A DNA stretch of 64,000 nt from Winogradskyella marincola (GTDB taxonomy: Bacteria > Bacteroidota > Bacteroidia > Flavobacteriales > Flavobacteriaceae): positions 265,901-329,900 of the forward strand of contig NZ_JARSBN010000001.1 of assembly GCF_029624125.1 (NCBI RefSeq), given 5' to 3'. Below, in pieces: positions 25,726 to 35,814 of this stretch; within the stretch, counting starts at the first letter, position 1; every line of letters begins with the position of its first letter. The notes beneath the pieces were generated by a model. The model was given only the letters and a program-made list of their open reading frames with translations, ran no database searches and was not told the DNA's origin. The position numbers and the translations under genes were made by a program.

Positions 25726-26511
25726 TTATTTTTTTGATTTAGAGAAAAGCCATTTTAATAATTCTGGTTCAGCAAACGTAGAATCCCAACTGTTGTGATT
25801 ATCGTCTGCGTATAAGGTAAAGTTTGGTTTGCCACCATATTTTAAAATGGCACTAACCATATCTAACGAAAGTTGAGGATCTACCACATCATCTTTAGCA
25901 CCGTGAAATACCCATACATCTATTTTGTCAGCGTATTCTTTAGCAGACTCAGGGTCGCCTCCACCACAAATGGCAAAAGCTGCGGCAAACATTTCTGGTC
26001 GTCTGTAAAGGATTTCAAAAGTTCCCATTCCACCCATAGACAAACCACCTACATATATTTTTTCTTTCTTTACAAAAGGTTTTTCAGCAAATTCATCCAT
26101 TAAATCCAACACCAATCCCATTGATGTTGTTGGACCATTTTCGTATTTAAAATTCAGTCCTATTGGGTTTGTTGATCTGTCTACATCTACTTTAGACCAA
26201 TAATCACTTTTAGGACACTGCGGAAAAATTACAATGGCAGGAAATGCTCCTCTGTTGGTTTGTTCTGCAAACAATTTGCTACCGTGAACAAGTTGTTTTT
26301 TATTATCCTCTCCACGTTCTCCTGCTCCGTGAAGAAACAGAACAACAGGATATTCTTCGTCTTCAGAAAAATTTTCAGGATACATAATGCGATATTGCAA
26401 CGTATCATTGTCTTTAACGTGAATTTTTTCTTTGTATAAATCCTCTTGAGCATTAGTCAAGGTTATAAAGACTAATAGGCAAAAGGTTAGTGTGTTTTTA
26501 AATAGTTTCAT
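25726..26511 (-). CDS. secreted CE1/dienelactone-hydrolase-like esterase
   Basis: A 261-residue exported alpha/beta hydrolase (signal peptide residues 1-21). FLHGAGERG (59-67) supplies the oxyanion hole, Ser158 in GGLSMGGMG the nucleophile, Asp in FHGAKDDVVD near 207 the acid and His239 in DDNHNSW the base. This is the pattern of PHB-depolymerase-like and feruloyl or acetyl esterases (prolyl-oligopeptidase type) found in many PULs. Removal of acyl decorations from the glycan is the likely job. It lies between the GH144-like pair and GH3 with spacings of 9 and 2 bases. Confidence 0.85.
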   Translation of the reverse strand: MKLFKNTLTFCLLVFITLTNAQEDLYKEKIHVKDNDTLQYRIMYPENFSEDEEYPVVLFLHGAGERGEDNKKQLVHGSKLFAEQTNRGAFPAIVIFPQCPKSDYWSKVDVDRSTNPIGLNFKYENGPTTSMGLVLDLMDEFAEKPFVKKEKIYVGGLSMGGMGTFEILYRRPEMFAAAFAICGGGDPESAKEYADKIDVWVFHGAKDDVVDPQLSLDMVSAILKYGGKPNFTLYADDNHNSWDSTFAEPELLKWLFSKSKK

Positions 26512-26520
26512 CTTAATATT

Positions 26521-27864
26521 TTAATACGTAAATCCTAAAGCATCCAAACCATTTTGAACGTCTTCATTTTGCATAAACAAATTCCAAAGCAGTCCTGAAC
26601 GGTGATTTTCTATCATAATAATTTGTGGTCCTTGGTCTATTGCCAAATAGCGTTCTGTAACCCAACTGTATTGCGGACTAAATGCGTCGTAAAAACCTGC
26701 CGGACCCATTAAATCATTTTCGTAGAAAAAGTGCATTGCTGCCAAAGATTGCGCTGGTGTGTAAGGAATAGAACTCACAGCAGCCGTTGGTGAAATGACA
26801 CCTGTATCATTTTCTGGATCGTGAGCAGAATACCCAACAGAACCATCTGCATTTCTGGTATAACTTGCTGTTAATCCCCAACAATCTTGTCCATAACTCA
26901 CATAATTGCTTGGATTATCAACACAGTATTGATAGTTTATTCTGGTATGATTAACATTTAGATCCCAATAATTAGCATACTGATCTGAAAGATTGCTTGG
27001 ATCTAGTCCTAAGTAAGAATAGTGGGCCCAAAACAAAGGTCCTGTACCTGTACCAGCGTGATCTAAAATTAAAGGAATGTTATACTGAGTTGCAGAAGAC
27101 ACAATATTGCCACTACTTGCCCAACCCTGATGATAAGCCTCTGATGGCATGGTATGATCTGGTGACGCTGCACCAAAAATAAATGCTAATAAGGTTTCGT
27201 TGTAACCTTTTAGCTCAAGGTTAATTGCAAACCCGTTATTTGGACTCCAATGCCACAGTAATTTGTTTTCATTATTAGTGTACCAATCCCATTCTACACC
27301 TTTCCAAAGTTCATCTGCTTTAGTTGCCAAAGCATCCTCTTCGGTTGTACCACCTTCAAAATATTCTTTTACACAAATTAAACCTTGCACTAAAAATGCT
27401 GTTTCTACAATATCTCCACCATCATCTTGTGAACTAAACGGAATTACATTACCAGTACCACCATCTAACCAATGTGGCCAAGCTCCGTGAAAACGATCCG
27501 CATCCTCAAAAAAGTTTAAAATTTGAGTTAACCTTGCCACACCTTCAGATTGCGAAATATATCCTCTCTCAATACCTACTAAAATTGCCATAAGACCAAA
27601 TCCGCTTCCACCAACAGTTACTACATTTTGACTGTTTGACGGATCATTAGGATGGTATCTCTCTCTTGCAGCACCTGAATTACTCTCAGCATAATCCCAA
27701 AAATATTTGAATGTTTGTTGCTGAGTTAAATCCATTATTTCATCATCCGTCAATTCTACAACTGGATCATCATCATTTGGATTGTAAGGTTCCTGGTAAC
27801 CTGGTCCGTCATCTTTTCCGCAGCTTAAAATGAGCAACAGTAATATGAAACTAAGTTTCTTCAT
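26521..27864 (-). CDS. glycoamylase-domain (GH144-like) lipoprotein, copy 2
   Basis: A 447-residue lipoprotein with start at the methionine giving KKLSFILLLLILSC; the longer frame to 27891 would run into the upstream gene and spoil the lipobox. The alpha/alpha barrel is typical of the PF10091 glycoamylase / GH144 group: TFKYFWDYAESNSG near residue 50, VVTVGGSGFGLMAILVG near 78, DRFHGAWPHWLDGGTG near 125, DDGGDIVETAFLVQGL near 148 and AIDQGPQIIMIENHRSGL near 415. Characterised GH144 enzymes cut beta-1,2-glucan, either internally or releasing sophorose. It is a diverged tandem copy of the gene just upstream, so the pair may divide endo and exo work. Confidence 0.85.
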   Translation of the reverse strand: MKKLSFILLLLILSCGKDDGPGYQEPYNPNDDDPVVELTDDEIMDLTQQQTFKYFWDYAESNSGAARERYHPNDPSNSQNVVTVGGSGFGLMAILVGIERGYISQSEGVARLTQILNFFEDADRFHGAWPHWLDGGTGNVIPFSSQDDGGDIVETAFLVQGLICVKEYFEGGTTEEDALATKADELWKGVEWDWYTNNENKLLWHWSPNNGFAINLELKGYNETLLAFIFGAASPDHTMPSEAYHQGWASSGNIVSSATQYNIPLILDHAGTGTGPLFWAHYSYLGLDPSNLSDQYANYWDLNVNHTRINYQYCVDNPSNYVSYGQDCWGLTASYTRNADGSVGYSAHDPENDTGVISPTAAVSSIPYTPAQSLAAMHFFYENDLMGPAGFYDAFSPQYSWVTERYLAIDQGPQIIMIENHRSGLLWNLFMQNEDVQNGLDALGFTY

Positions 27865-27874
27865 TTTTAAATTT

Positions 27875-29248
27875 TTAATATTTAAAACCAAGCTTATCTA
27901 AACCTGTTTTTACATCTTTGTTTTGCATGAATAATTTCCAGAACAAACCTGTTCTGTAATTCTCTATCATAACAGGTATTGGGCCTTGATCGATAGCTAA
28001 ATATCGTGGCAAATACCATTTATACTCTAAGCTAAACGCATCATAAGGACCATACTTACCAACCAAGCTATCGTGATTTTTGTATATGTTTTCTAACACA
28101 TTCATACTTGCTTTTGGTGTATATGGAAATGATGATAATGCGGCTGTTGGAGAAACAACACCTAGATCATCTCCTGGTCTATGACCTGCATAACCTTTTA
28201 TAGAATAACTTGAAGTAAAACCCCAAAGACTGTCTCCATATCCTTTGTAATTTTTAGGATTGTCGATTGCATATTTATGGTGAATCCTAGCGTGATTTTG
28301 AGTTAGTTTCCAATAATCCGCGTATTGATCTGACAGTCCTTTGGGATTAAGACCTAAGTATGAATAATGGGCCCAAAACAATGGACCAATTGGTGCATCG
28401 CTATGCTCAAAATAGTCTAACACCAACGCTTCATCATAATATGATTTGTCTGAAACGATTTCGCCATTTCTTGCCCAACCTTTTTCGTAAACTTCTTTTG
28501 AAATTGAATGTGTAGGTGATGCTGCTGCAAGCACGTACATAATTAAACACTCATTATAACCACCAACAGGAAAGTTCATTTCCCAACCATATTCTGGCGA
28601 CCAGTGCCAATACAACACATCCTCGCCATCTTTAGTGTACCAATCCCACTCTACCTCTCTCCACAATTGATCTATTTTAGCTACGAGTTCTTTTTCTTGT
28701 GCGTTGCCTTCTTTAAAATATTCTGCAACGGTTAGCAGACCTTGAACCAAAAAGGCTGTTTCTACTAAATCACCTCCGTTATCTTTTTTTCCAAAAGGAT
28801 ACATTTTGCCTGTTTCGCCGTCAATCCAATGCGACCAAGCTCCGTGAAAACGGTCTGCGTTTTCGAGGAAATTTACAATTCTCTTATATCTATCAAAGGC
28901 TTCTTGTCTTGTAATCCAGCCACGTTCTACACCAACTAAAATGGCCATAAGACCAAAACCACTTCCGCCTGTTGTAACTGTGTTTTTTGGCGATGTTGGA
29001 TATTTATTATCCATATGCAATCGCTCTCTTGCTAAACCTGAATTTGGTTCTGCTCCTTCCCAAAAATAATTGAAGGTTTGGTATTGAATGGTATCTAATA
29101 ATGCATCTCCAGAAAGATCTGCATATTTATGCTTTACATTAGTATTAACAGCTAATGTACTTTTATCTTTTTTTTCATCGTTAGACTTACAGCTTATTGT
29201 AAAACAACAAACTATAGATACGACACATATTTTAAGAAAGTATTTCAT
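27875..29248 (-). CDS. glycoamylase-domain (GH144-like) lipoprotein, copy 1
   Basis: A 457-residue lipoprotein (Cys20 in TISCKSN). Key segments parallel those of copy 2: TFNYFWEGAEPNSGLARERL near 54, TGGSGFGLMAILVGVERGW, DRFHGAWSHWIDGETG near 134, DNGGDLVETAFLVQGLL near 158 and AIDQGPIPVMIENYRTGL near 420. The two copies are clearly homologous over their full length but well diverged, so the duplication is old. It is preceded by the 11-bp stem hairpin at 29267-29302, which separates it from the SusC/SusD/LamG genes. Function as in copy 2: probable glucan hydrolase, possibly on beta-1,2-glucan. Confidence 0.85.
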   Translation of the reverse strand: MKYFLKICVVSIVCCFTISCKSNDEKKDKSTLAVNTNVKHKYADLSGDALLDTIQYQTFNYFWEGAEPNSGLARERLHMDNKYPTSPKNTVTTGGSGFGLMAILVGVERGWITRQEAFDRYKRIVNFLENADRFHGAWSHWIDGETGKMYPFGKKDNGGDLVETAFLVQGLLTVAEYFKEGNAQEKELVAKIDQLWREVEWDWYTKDGEDVLYWHWSPEYGWEMNFPVGGYNECLIMYVLAAASPTHSISKEVYEKGWARNGEIVSDKSYYDEALVLDYFEHSDAPIGPLFWAHYSYLGLNPKGLSDQYADYWKLTQNHARIHHKYAIDNPKNYKGYGDSLWGFTSSYSIKGYAGHRPGDDLGVVSPTAALSSFPYTPKASMNVLENIYKNHDSLVGKYGPYDAFSLEYKWYLPRYLAIDQGPIPVMIENYRTGLFWKLFMQNKDVKTGLDKLGFKY

Positions 29249-29266
29249 TTGAATTTTGAGTAAGAA

Positions 29267-29302
29267 TTTAGCGGCATCTTATATGGATAAAATGCCGCTA
29301 AA
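29267..29302 (-). other. intercistronic hairpin between binding genes and enzyme genes
   Basis: TTTAGCGGCAT (29267-29277) and ATGCCGCTAAA (29292-29302) form a perfect 11-bp stem with a 14-base loop, in a 113-base spacer. On the minus strand only a weak T-run follows. It probably acts as a 3' stabiliser or partial terminator that keeps SusC/SusD/LamG mRNA more abundant than the enzyme part. Confidence 0.6.
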
Positions 29303-29361
29303 ATTAAAATAAGGATAGTTCAAAAAAATTAGACTTAAACCAATTAATTGAATATGAAATT

Positions 29362-31098
29362 TTAAAGCATATCCTGTATTTCTGCTTCTGTTAAAGCAAC
29401 ATTGAATAATCTTAATTCATCAAATGCGCTTAAATCAGACAAATGGTTCCAATAACTAAAAGTCTCTCCTCCGGCACCTATAGTTATTTCTGTACAGTTC
29501 GTCCAGTCTATACTAGTTGCAAATGTTGATGACAATTGTTCTACTCCATTGAAATAGATCTTACTTTCAGTAGCTGAAACTGTAAGGGCTATATGTACCC
29601 ACTCTCCAGCAGTTACATCAATAACACCTCCATCATTCCAACTTTCACCTCCACCAATACCAACATTGGCCTTTATTCTTTGCTCAGTAGCACTACCTTC
29701 TCTAAATAACCTAAAGCCTTGATTTCTATTTTCAGGATTATCACCTACATAACCTACTGTTAATATACCTGATCTATCTGGTGTAGCATTTACTTTATAC
29801 CAAAACGTAGCACTGAATTCATCTTCACCAAAAAGTCCGTCTATAGGATATGTTAGATAAGAGTCTGTAGCGCCCATATAAGCATCAGAACCTAAGTAAC
29901 TTTCACCTGCATAACCAGGTGCACCAACTTCTGTTGCCATGCCTAAGCTTATTAACTCTGTATAAGTACCATCAAAAGGCATGTAGAATGTTTCTCCATT
30001 ATACATTGGCTCATAAGGATTAGTAACATTAATGATATTTAAAACTTCAGACTGAGAAAGCGTTGTATTGAATAAACGTAACTCATCCATAGCACTATCA
30101 TCAGATAAATGATTCCAATAGCTAAATGTTTCTCCACCAGCACCTATTGTTATTTCATTGCAACCTGTCCAATCTATTGGAGATGCAGGCGAACTTGTAT
30201 TAACAGGAATACCATCTAGATAAATTACAGTTTCTGTAGGCGAAATTGTAAAAGCAACATGAACCCATTCTCCAGCAGTAACATCGATTAATCCACCATC
30301 ATTCCAGCTTTCTCCACTTCCTGTACCTACATTAAGTTTTATTCTTTGAGAATCTGCAGATCCTTCTCTGAATAATCTAAATCCTTGAAATCTATCATCA
30401 GCATCATCACCTACAGTTAAAATACCTGATCTGTCTGGTGCTCCATTAACTTTGTACCAAAATGCACCACTCATATTAGAGCCAAACATAATATCGTCTA
30501 TAGGAAAAGTTAAGTAAGAATCTTGTGTTGCTCTAAAAGCATTTGATCCATCAAACGCTTCACCTGCAAATTCTGGAGTACCTACTTCTTCTGGATCTGT
30601 TAGAGATATTAACTCTGTAAAGATTCCATTAAAAGGCATGTAAAATACTTCGCCTGGAAAAACCGCTTCGTATGGAGGTGCTTTTTCAAACGTTACAGAA
30701 CTAGTTGTAGAGTTACCTGCTATATCTGTACCAGTTACAGATACTGTATGCATACCTGTAGTTACGTTATCATAGGTAAGTGCTCTTTCTACAATTCTGT
30801 AATCTAAAAAAGTATCATTACTACTATCAAAAGACGCTATTTGAGTTCCATCATAACTTACTGTTATAGATGCAACTTCTATATCATCCTCTACTTTAAA
30901 GGCGATATCAATTGGCACAACAAGCTCTATAGTATTAATCTCATCTCCTTCAGAAGGGTAAAGAATATCTACTACAGGTGCTCCTGCATCTTGTCCTGGA
31001 TCTACTTGAGTTATAGGGTCGATACCATCATAACATGATGAAACAATGACAAGAACAACTATAAGTGCTATATATTTTTTAATTGTTTTCATATTCAT
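29362..31098 (-). CDS. surface glycan-binding lipoprotein with two LamG domains
   Basis: A 578-residue lipoprotein (Cys22 in VIVSSCYDG). After a short linker comes an Ig-like domain (about 44-140, VVDILYPSEGDEINTI...TGTDIAGNSTTSSVTF), then two LamG/concanavalin-like domains (about 150-355 and 365-578). These are tandem duplicates sharing FYMPF, SYLT, WYKVN, DRSGILTVG, GFRLFREGSA, SWNDGG, DVTAGEWVH, TIGAGGETFSYWNHLSD and DELRLFN. By position directly after SusD it should be the surface glycan-binding protein that helps load SusC. It has no hydrolase motif. The spacing to SusD is 7 bases. The third codon is also ATG and could be the start. Confidence 0.8.
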   Translation of the reverse strand: MNMKTIKKYIALIVVLVIVSSCYDGIDPITQVDPGQDAGAPVVDILYPSEGDEINTIELVVPIDIAFKVEDDIEVASITVSYDGTQIASFDSSNDTFLDYRIVERALTYDNVTTGMHTVSVTGTDIAGNSTTSSVTFEKAPPYEAVFPGEVFYMPFNGIFTELISLTDPEEVGTPEFAGEAFDGSNAFRATQDSYLTFPIDDIMFGSNMSGAFWYKVNGAPDRSGILTVGDDADDRFQGFRLFREGSADSQRIKLNVGTGSGESWNDGGLIDVTAGEWVHVAFTISPTETVIYLDGIPVNTSSPASPIDWTGCNEITIGAGGETFSYWNHLSDDSAMDELRLFNTTLSQSEVLNIINVTNPYEPMYNGETFYMPFDGTYTELISLGMATEVGAPGYAGESYLGSDAYMGATDSYLTYPIDGLFGEDEFSATFWYKVNATPDRSGILTVGYVGDNPENRNQGFRLFREGSATEQRIKANVGIGGGESWNDGGVIDVTAGEWVHIALTVSATESKIYFNGVEQLSSTFATSIDWTNCTEITIGAGGETFSYWNHLSDLSAFDELRLFNVALTEAEIQDML

Positions 31099-31105
31099 AA
31101 TTTTT

Positions 31106-32653
31106 TTAATTTTCTTCTAGAGGTAAAAGATCTAATTGATCCTGAGGATATCTTAAGTACTCTTTGTCTGCTGTGAATGTGCGTCCGTCATAGCTTAACT
31201 CATCATACTTGTTTAATCTTATCATATCGTAATAACGAATTCCCCATTCCATACCTAATTCTGCAAATTTCTCGTCAATTACCATATCTGTAGTTACACC
31301 AGAAAGATTACCCATTCCAACTCTACCTCTTACTAGGTTTACTGCCTGGTCTGCTGTCATTCCACTTCCACTAGCTCCATGGGTTAAAGCTTCAGCATAC
31401 ATTAATAAGATTTCTGCGTATCTTATAACAATAAAGTTCTTACCTGAGCCATAGCTATTTCTACCAGGTGTAAGGTCTGTTGAAGGCCAATAGTGCTTAC
31501 CACTTGCAAACATAAATCTTGGTGTGTCGTTAAATGTATCACCATCTGGAGTTGTTGTAGAGATATAACCTGGTAAAGTTGCGTAGTCAGGATCTAGAGT
31601 TAACTCTTCTAATCCACGAGGTGTAAAACAAACGCTAGTTACTAAACGTGTTTGGTCTCCTCGGTCTATCATAAATTTAATATACTTTAAGCTAGGCTCG
31701 TAAAAACCCCAACCACCTGAAGCTCCATCTACAGCAGGTGTCCAGCTTGGTGGACCAAAAGGTGCAAATAAGTGATTGTTTACATCTCCTGAATCTGAAT
31801 TGTAGTCTGAAAATTGAAATTCGAATAAACTCTCATTACTTAATTGACCTTCTTTTTTGAATAACTCATAAAAATCTCCATACAACATAAACTTGTCTGA
31901 GTTAATAATTTCACCACATACATCAGCAACTGCTTGATAATTCTCTAATTCTAATTGAGCCATCGCCTTTACTGCTAAAGCTGTATACTTAGTAACACCA
32001 CCTCTAATATCGGTTCTTTCGTTTGGTCTTGAGTCTGGTAAAAAAGGAATAGACTCATCCATAAGATCTGACACATATTGCATAACCTCTGCTTTGGTAT
32101 CTATACCATTATCTATGTCTTCTGATACACTAGAAGAGGTGATAATGAATATATCACTCCACATACGAGACATTTGCAAATGTTGGTATCCGCTTAATAC
32201 ATTAGCCTCAGCGATGTATTGATCTGCTAACGCTACATCACTACCTGTAGCAAATTCTTTATAACGTTCTATGGTTTCTTTAGAGTTAACTACATCTACA
32301 ATATCTCCGTAGAAATTACTCCAAACCTGATTAAACATCCAATAATTATTATCGTAACTGTAAAGATCCGCTTCTGTAAGTCCGTTCTGAGCATCACCAA
32401 CTCCACCTGCATTTACATCATCACCTCTTACACCTACTAATATTGGATCTTCCCAACCTCTTTTATAAACTTCTGCATAAGCACCAATTAATGGTAATAC
32501 CATGTCTTCGGTCTTTGTGAAGTCTAAATCATCAGCAGATAATTGTCCGTCATTTTCTTCTAACTTGTCTGTACATCCATAAAAAGACACCATACAGACA
32601 GTTAACATTAATGTTAACCTCTTTATTTGTTTTAAATTTTTCATATCAAGCAT
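31106..32653 (-). CDS. SusD/RagB family outer-membrane glycan-binding lipoprotein
   Basis: A 515-residue lipoprotein (FYGCTDKLEEN lipobox region, Cys near 27). The SusD fold of tetratrico-like helices is visible: ADQYIAEANVLSGYQHLQMSRMW near 142, TKYTALAVKAMAQLELENYQAV near 220, FIVIRYAEILLMYAEALTH near 408 and the end region MVIDEKFAELGMEWGIRYYDMIR. It captures oligosaccharide at the cell surface and acts as a lid over SusC. Three bases separate it from susC, so the two are coupled. The methionine three codons in may be the true start. Confidence 0.95.
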   Translation of the reverse strand: MLDMKNLKQIKRLTLMLTVCMVSFYGCTDKLEENDGQLSADDLDFTKTEDMVLPLIGAYAEVYKRGWEDPILVGVRGDDVNAGGVGDAQNGLTEADLYSYDNNYWMFNQVWSNFYGDIVDVVNSKETIERYKEFATGSDVALADQYIAEANVLSGYQHLQMSRMWSDIFIITSSSVSEDIDNGIDTKAEVMQYVSDLMDESIPFLPDSRPNERTDIRGGVTKYTALAVKAMAQLELENYQAVADVCGEIINSDKFMLYGDFYELFKKEGQLSNESLFEFQFSDYNSDSGDVNNHLFAPFGPPSWTPAVDGASGGWGFYEPSLKYIKFMIDRGDQTRLVTSVCFTPRGLEELTLDPDYATLPGYISTTTPDGDTFNDTPRFMFASGKHYWPSTDLTPGRNSYGSGKNFIVIRYAEILLMYAEALTHGASGSGMTADQAVNLVRGRVGMGNLSGVTTDMVIDEKFAELGMEWGIRYYDMIRLNKYDELSYDGRTFTADKEYLRYPQDQLDLLPLEEN

Positions 32654-32656
32654 TTC

Positions 32657-35600
32657 TTATATTTTAATATTAACACCAAAAGTATAAACTGCTGGTATTG
32701 GGTATGTTTCTCTATCAATACCATTTGACACCTCTGGATTGAAACCATTGTAGTTAAATACCGTTAGCGGACGATCTGCTGTAAAAATCAACTTTACTTC
32801 TGGCATGTTATCTCCTAGTTTGCTTGAAGGTATTGTATACGCTAACTGAATATTTTGAACTCTGAAATACGAACCGTCTTCTACAAAAAATGTACTCATT
32901 CTTTGGTTCCACGCTTTTCTTCTACCTGCAGAAGAAGGGTAAGAATTTGAAGTACCTTCTCCGTGCCATCTGTTAATCGCAAAATCAGCATCCATATTAG
33001 TATCATTGGTAAATAATACTTCACCTCTTTTTCTATTTAAGATATCATTACCTGTTTGTCCAGAAAATGAAACTGATAAATCAAATTGTTTATACGACAC
33101 TTGTAAGTTACCACCATAAACAAACGATGGTAAGTAAGACCCTAATACAGCTCTATCACTTGCATCTATATCTCCATCTTCATCGATATCTCTAAATTTA
33201 AAATCTCCAGGCTCTAAACCGTTAGCTACAGCAATTGGATCGTTTTGAATTTCTTCTTGGTTTTGATATACACCAATAACTTCCCATCCATAAAATGCTT
33301 CAATTGGCTCACCAACCATAGATCTCTGACGGAACTCAGCTTGACCTGTATCAAAATAACCTGCTTCACTATTAATCTTTGTCATTTCATTATTTAAGGT
33401 CGCAATATTTGCTCCTACAGAAAAGCTCCAGTTTTCATTTAAAGTTTGAGACCAATTAGCAGCAACTTCAATACCTTGAGTTCTCATCTCACCTACGTTT
33501 TCTAAAATAGTATTACTAACTATAGGCTGATCTACAGGTATTACAAGTTTTTTAGTATCTCTTACATAGTAATCTGCTTCTAAGGATAATCTGCTATCAA
33601 AAAGTCTAGCTGTGATACCAACATTAGTTTCTTCTAATATCTCTCTTTCTAGATCTGTATAATTACTAGAACTAATAATACCAGCTGTAGCCACATCATT
33701 AATCGCAGTTGTAATTGTAGAAACTGTTCTAGTACCAGAACTATCACCTAAAGATCCATTAGCCAGCTGTCCCCAACTTGCTCTTAATTTAAGGAAATCG
33801 AAAATACCATTATCTTGCATAAAACTCTCTTCAGTTAATACCCAACCTAAACCAACAGCTGGTGTAGTAACCCAAATCTCTTTAGGAAATTTTGAATCTC
33901 CTTCTGTTCTTATTGTAGCATTAAGAAGATATTTGTTTTTGTAATTATATTCTGCTCTTCCAAAATATGCCATAGCGTAGAAGCGGTCTCCAATTTCATT
34001 AACCTGATTAGAAAATGATGTTGGATCAGCAAAATTTAAATACCAAGAGCTTTCTAGACCAATACCTTGAATATTATTTCCTGTAGCCGAAAAATCATTT
34101 ACTTGCTCATCTCTATAAGAAGAACCAGCGACTACGGTTAGATTATGATCCCCAAAACTATCTGTATACGTTAAAGTGTTATCCCAAATTTGATTAGAAT
34201 AAGCTACGTTTGCTCTTCTTATAGAAGACACTTCTCTTTGAGAATTCTCTGTTATATAATAAGGTAGTCTTACATTTCTTTCTGATATTGCTGAATAGTC
34301 ATGACTGTAAGCAGATCTAAACTTTAACTTATCAGGTATAATTTGATACTCCATATTAATGCTTGCAAGTATCTTCTTAATCTTTAAACGATTATTATTG
34401 AATGTCATAACCGGAAACGGGTTTTGAGAACCACGATACCCTAACACTCTAGCATCTGAAAATGGAATAGGATCGGCATCAACATTTAGCTCATCGTATA
34501 CTGGTAATATCGGAACTGCAAAATATGTTTGAAACCAAGCACTGTTTTCTGGATTATACTTTGTTGCGTTACTAAAAATAGCGTTAGTTCCTATTTTTAA
34601 TCTATCAGACACTTTTACATCAACACTAGATTGAATATTGAAACGCTCATACTCATTCTTCATATCTAAGATACCTTCTTGAGAAAAGTAACTTGCATTA
34701 AGACTATAGTTAACATTCTCAGAACCACCAGTAACACCTATATTATGACTAGTAATTGGAGCAACTCTTAATACTTCTTTATACCAATCTGTATTAACGT
34801 TAGGTATATTAGGATTTACTCTACTTCTGCCATAACGTTGTATTGCGTTTTCTACAAACTCTATATCAGCATCAGAACCAGACTCGTAAGCCATAGTTAC
34901 AAACTGCTCGGCATTAGCCATTTTAACTACATTTTGAGCATTTTGAAAACCTGTATAACCGTTATAAGTAAACACAGGCTTTTGTTCTCTACTTCCTCTT
35001 TTTGTTTCAATGATAATTACACCATTAGTACCTTTTTGTCCAAAAATAGAAATAGAAGACGCATCTTTTAAAACTGAAAAACTTTCAATTTGGCTACTAT
35101 CTAAAAAGTCTATATTGTCATAGAACATACCATCTACAACATATAAAGGATTGTTTCCTGCAGCATAAGAGCCAACACCACGAATTCTAACCGTTGGCGA
35201 ATCTCCAGGAGAACCATTACTTGTTATTTGCACACCTGCAACCTTTCCTTGCAACGATTGTGCTACGTTACTATTTGGTGTTCTTTCAATTTCTTCAGAT
35301 TTTACTGTAGCAATTGCACCTGTTAAATCGGCTTTTTTCTGAGTACCGTAACCAATAACTACAACTTCATTTAATGACTCTACATCATCTTCTAAAGTGA
35401 TATTTATTGTGGTTTGGTCAGTTACTGTTACAGTTTGAGTTTTAAACCCAATGTAACTGAAACTTAATTTTTCGCCGCTTTGTACACTTATAGAGTATTT
35501 ACCATCAAAATCGGTAACGCCTCCTCTAGAGGTACCTTCTACAATTACACTTACACCAGGCAATGGTACACCATCACTTGCTGAAGTTACAACACCATTT

Positions 35601-35671
35601 ACTTCTATTTGTTGACTCCATGAAATGAGGGAGAAAAATAAAAGTAATATTAAACTGAATTTAGTTTTCAT
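32657..35671 (-). CDS. SusC/RagA family TonB-dependent glycan transporter
   Basis: A 1004-residue outer-membrane importer. Order: signal peptide (1-19), carboxypeptidase-regulatory-like domain (about 22-105, VTSASDGVPLPGVSVIVEGT), TonB box region and plug (VVVIGYGTQKKADLTGAI near 108, RIRGVGSYAAGNNPLYVVDG near 163), then a 22-strand barrel ending in VYTFGVNIKI. The SusC motif near residue 205 reads SIFGQKGTNGVIIIETKRG instead of the more usual SIYG-x-RAANGVV form. It transports oligosaccharides into the periplasm using TonB energy. The upstream 249-base spacer carries repeated ACGTAGT sites. First gene of the catabolic transcript after the regulator. Confidence 0.96.
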   Translation of the reverse strand: MKTKFSLILLLFFSLISWSQQIEVNGVVTSASDGVPLPGVSVIVEGTSRGGVTDFDGKYSISVQSGEKLSFSYIGFKTQTVTVTDQTTINITLEDDVESLNEVVVIGYGTQKKADLTGAIATVKSEEIERTPNSNVAQSLQGKVAGVQITSNGSPGDSPTVRIRGVGSYAAGNNPLYVVDGMFYDNIDFLDSSQIESFSVLKDASSISIFGQKGTNGVIIIETKRGSREQKPVFTYNGYTGFQNAQNVVKMANAEQFVTMAYESGSDADIEFVENAIQRYGRSRVNPNIPNVNTDWYKEVLRVAPITSHNIGVTGGSENVNYSLNASYFSQEGILDMKNEYERFNIQSSVDVKVSDRLKIGTNAIFSNATKYNPENSAWFQTYFAVPILPVYDELNVDADPIPFSDARVLGYRGSQNPFPVMTFNNNRLKIKKILASINMEYQIIPDKLKFRSAYSHDYSAISERNVRLPYYITENSQREVSSIRRANVAYSNQIWDNTLTYTDSFGDHNLTVVAGSSYRDEQVNDFSATGNNIQGIGLESSWYLNFADPTSFSNQVNEIGDRFYAMAYFGRAEYNYKNKYLLNATIRTEGDSKFPKEIWVTTPAVGLGWVLTEESFMQDNGIFDFLKLRASWGQLANGSLGDSSGTRTVSTITTAINDVATAGIISSSNYTDLEREILEETNVGITARLFDSRLSLEADYYVRDTKKLVIPVDQPIVSNTILENVGEMRTQGIEVAANWSQTLNENWSFSVGANIATLNNEMTKINSEAGYFDTGQAEFRQRSMVGEPIEAFYGWEVIGVYQNQEEIQNDPIAVANGLEPGDFKFRDIDEDGDIDASDRAVLGSYLPSFVYGGNLQVSYKQFDLSVSFSGQTGNDILNRKRGEVLFTNDTNMDADFAINRWHGEGTSNSYPSSAGRRKAWNQRMSTFFVEDGSYFRVQNIQLAYTIPSSKLGDNMPEVKLIFTADRPLTVFNYNGFNPEVSNGIDRETYPIPAVYTFGVNIKI

Positions 35672-35814
35672 ACATTAACATTTAGATTGAAATAGTTAGT
35701 TTTTTCTGAATCTAAAATTAAAACCTTAACCTTAATTTAAAGTGAGCGTTATTTACATTTTAATTACGCCAACAAATGCAGAATGCGTTAAAAAGCCCTT
35801 AAAATCAGAATTTG

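Noticed and set aside
34838..35071. 77-residue plus-strand frame in susC
   Set aside because: Antisense to the conserved SusC plug region; no motif.
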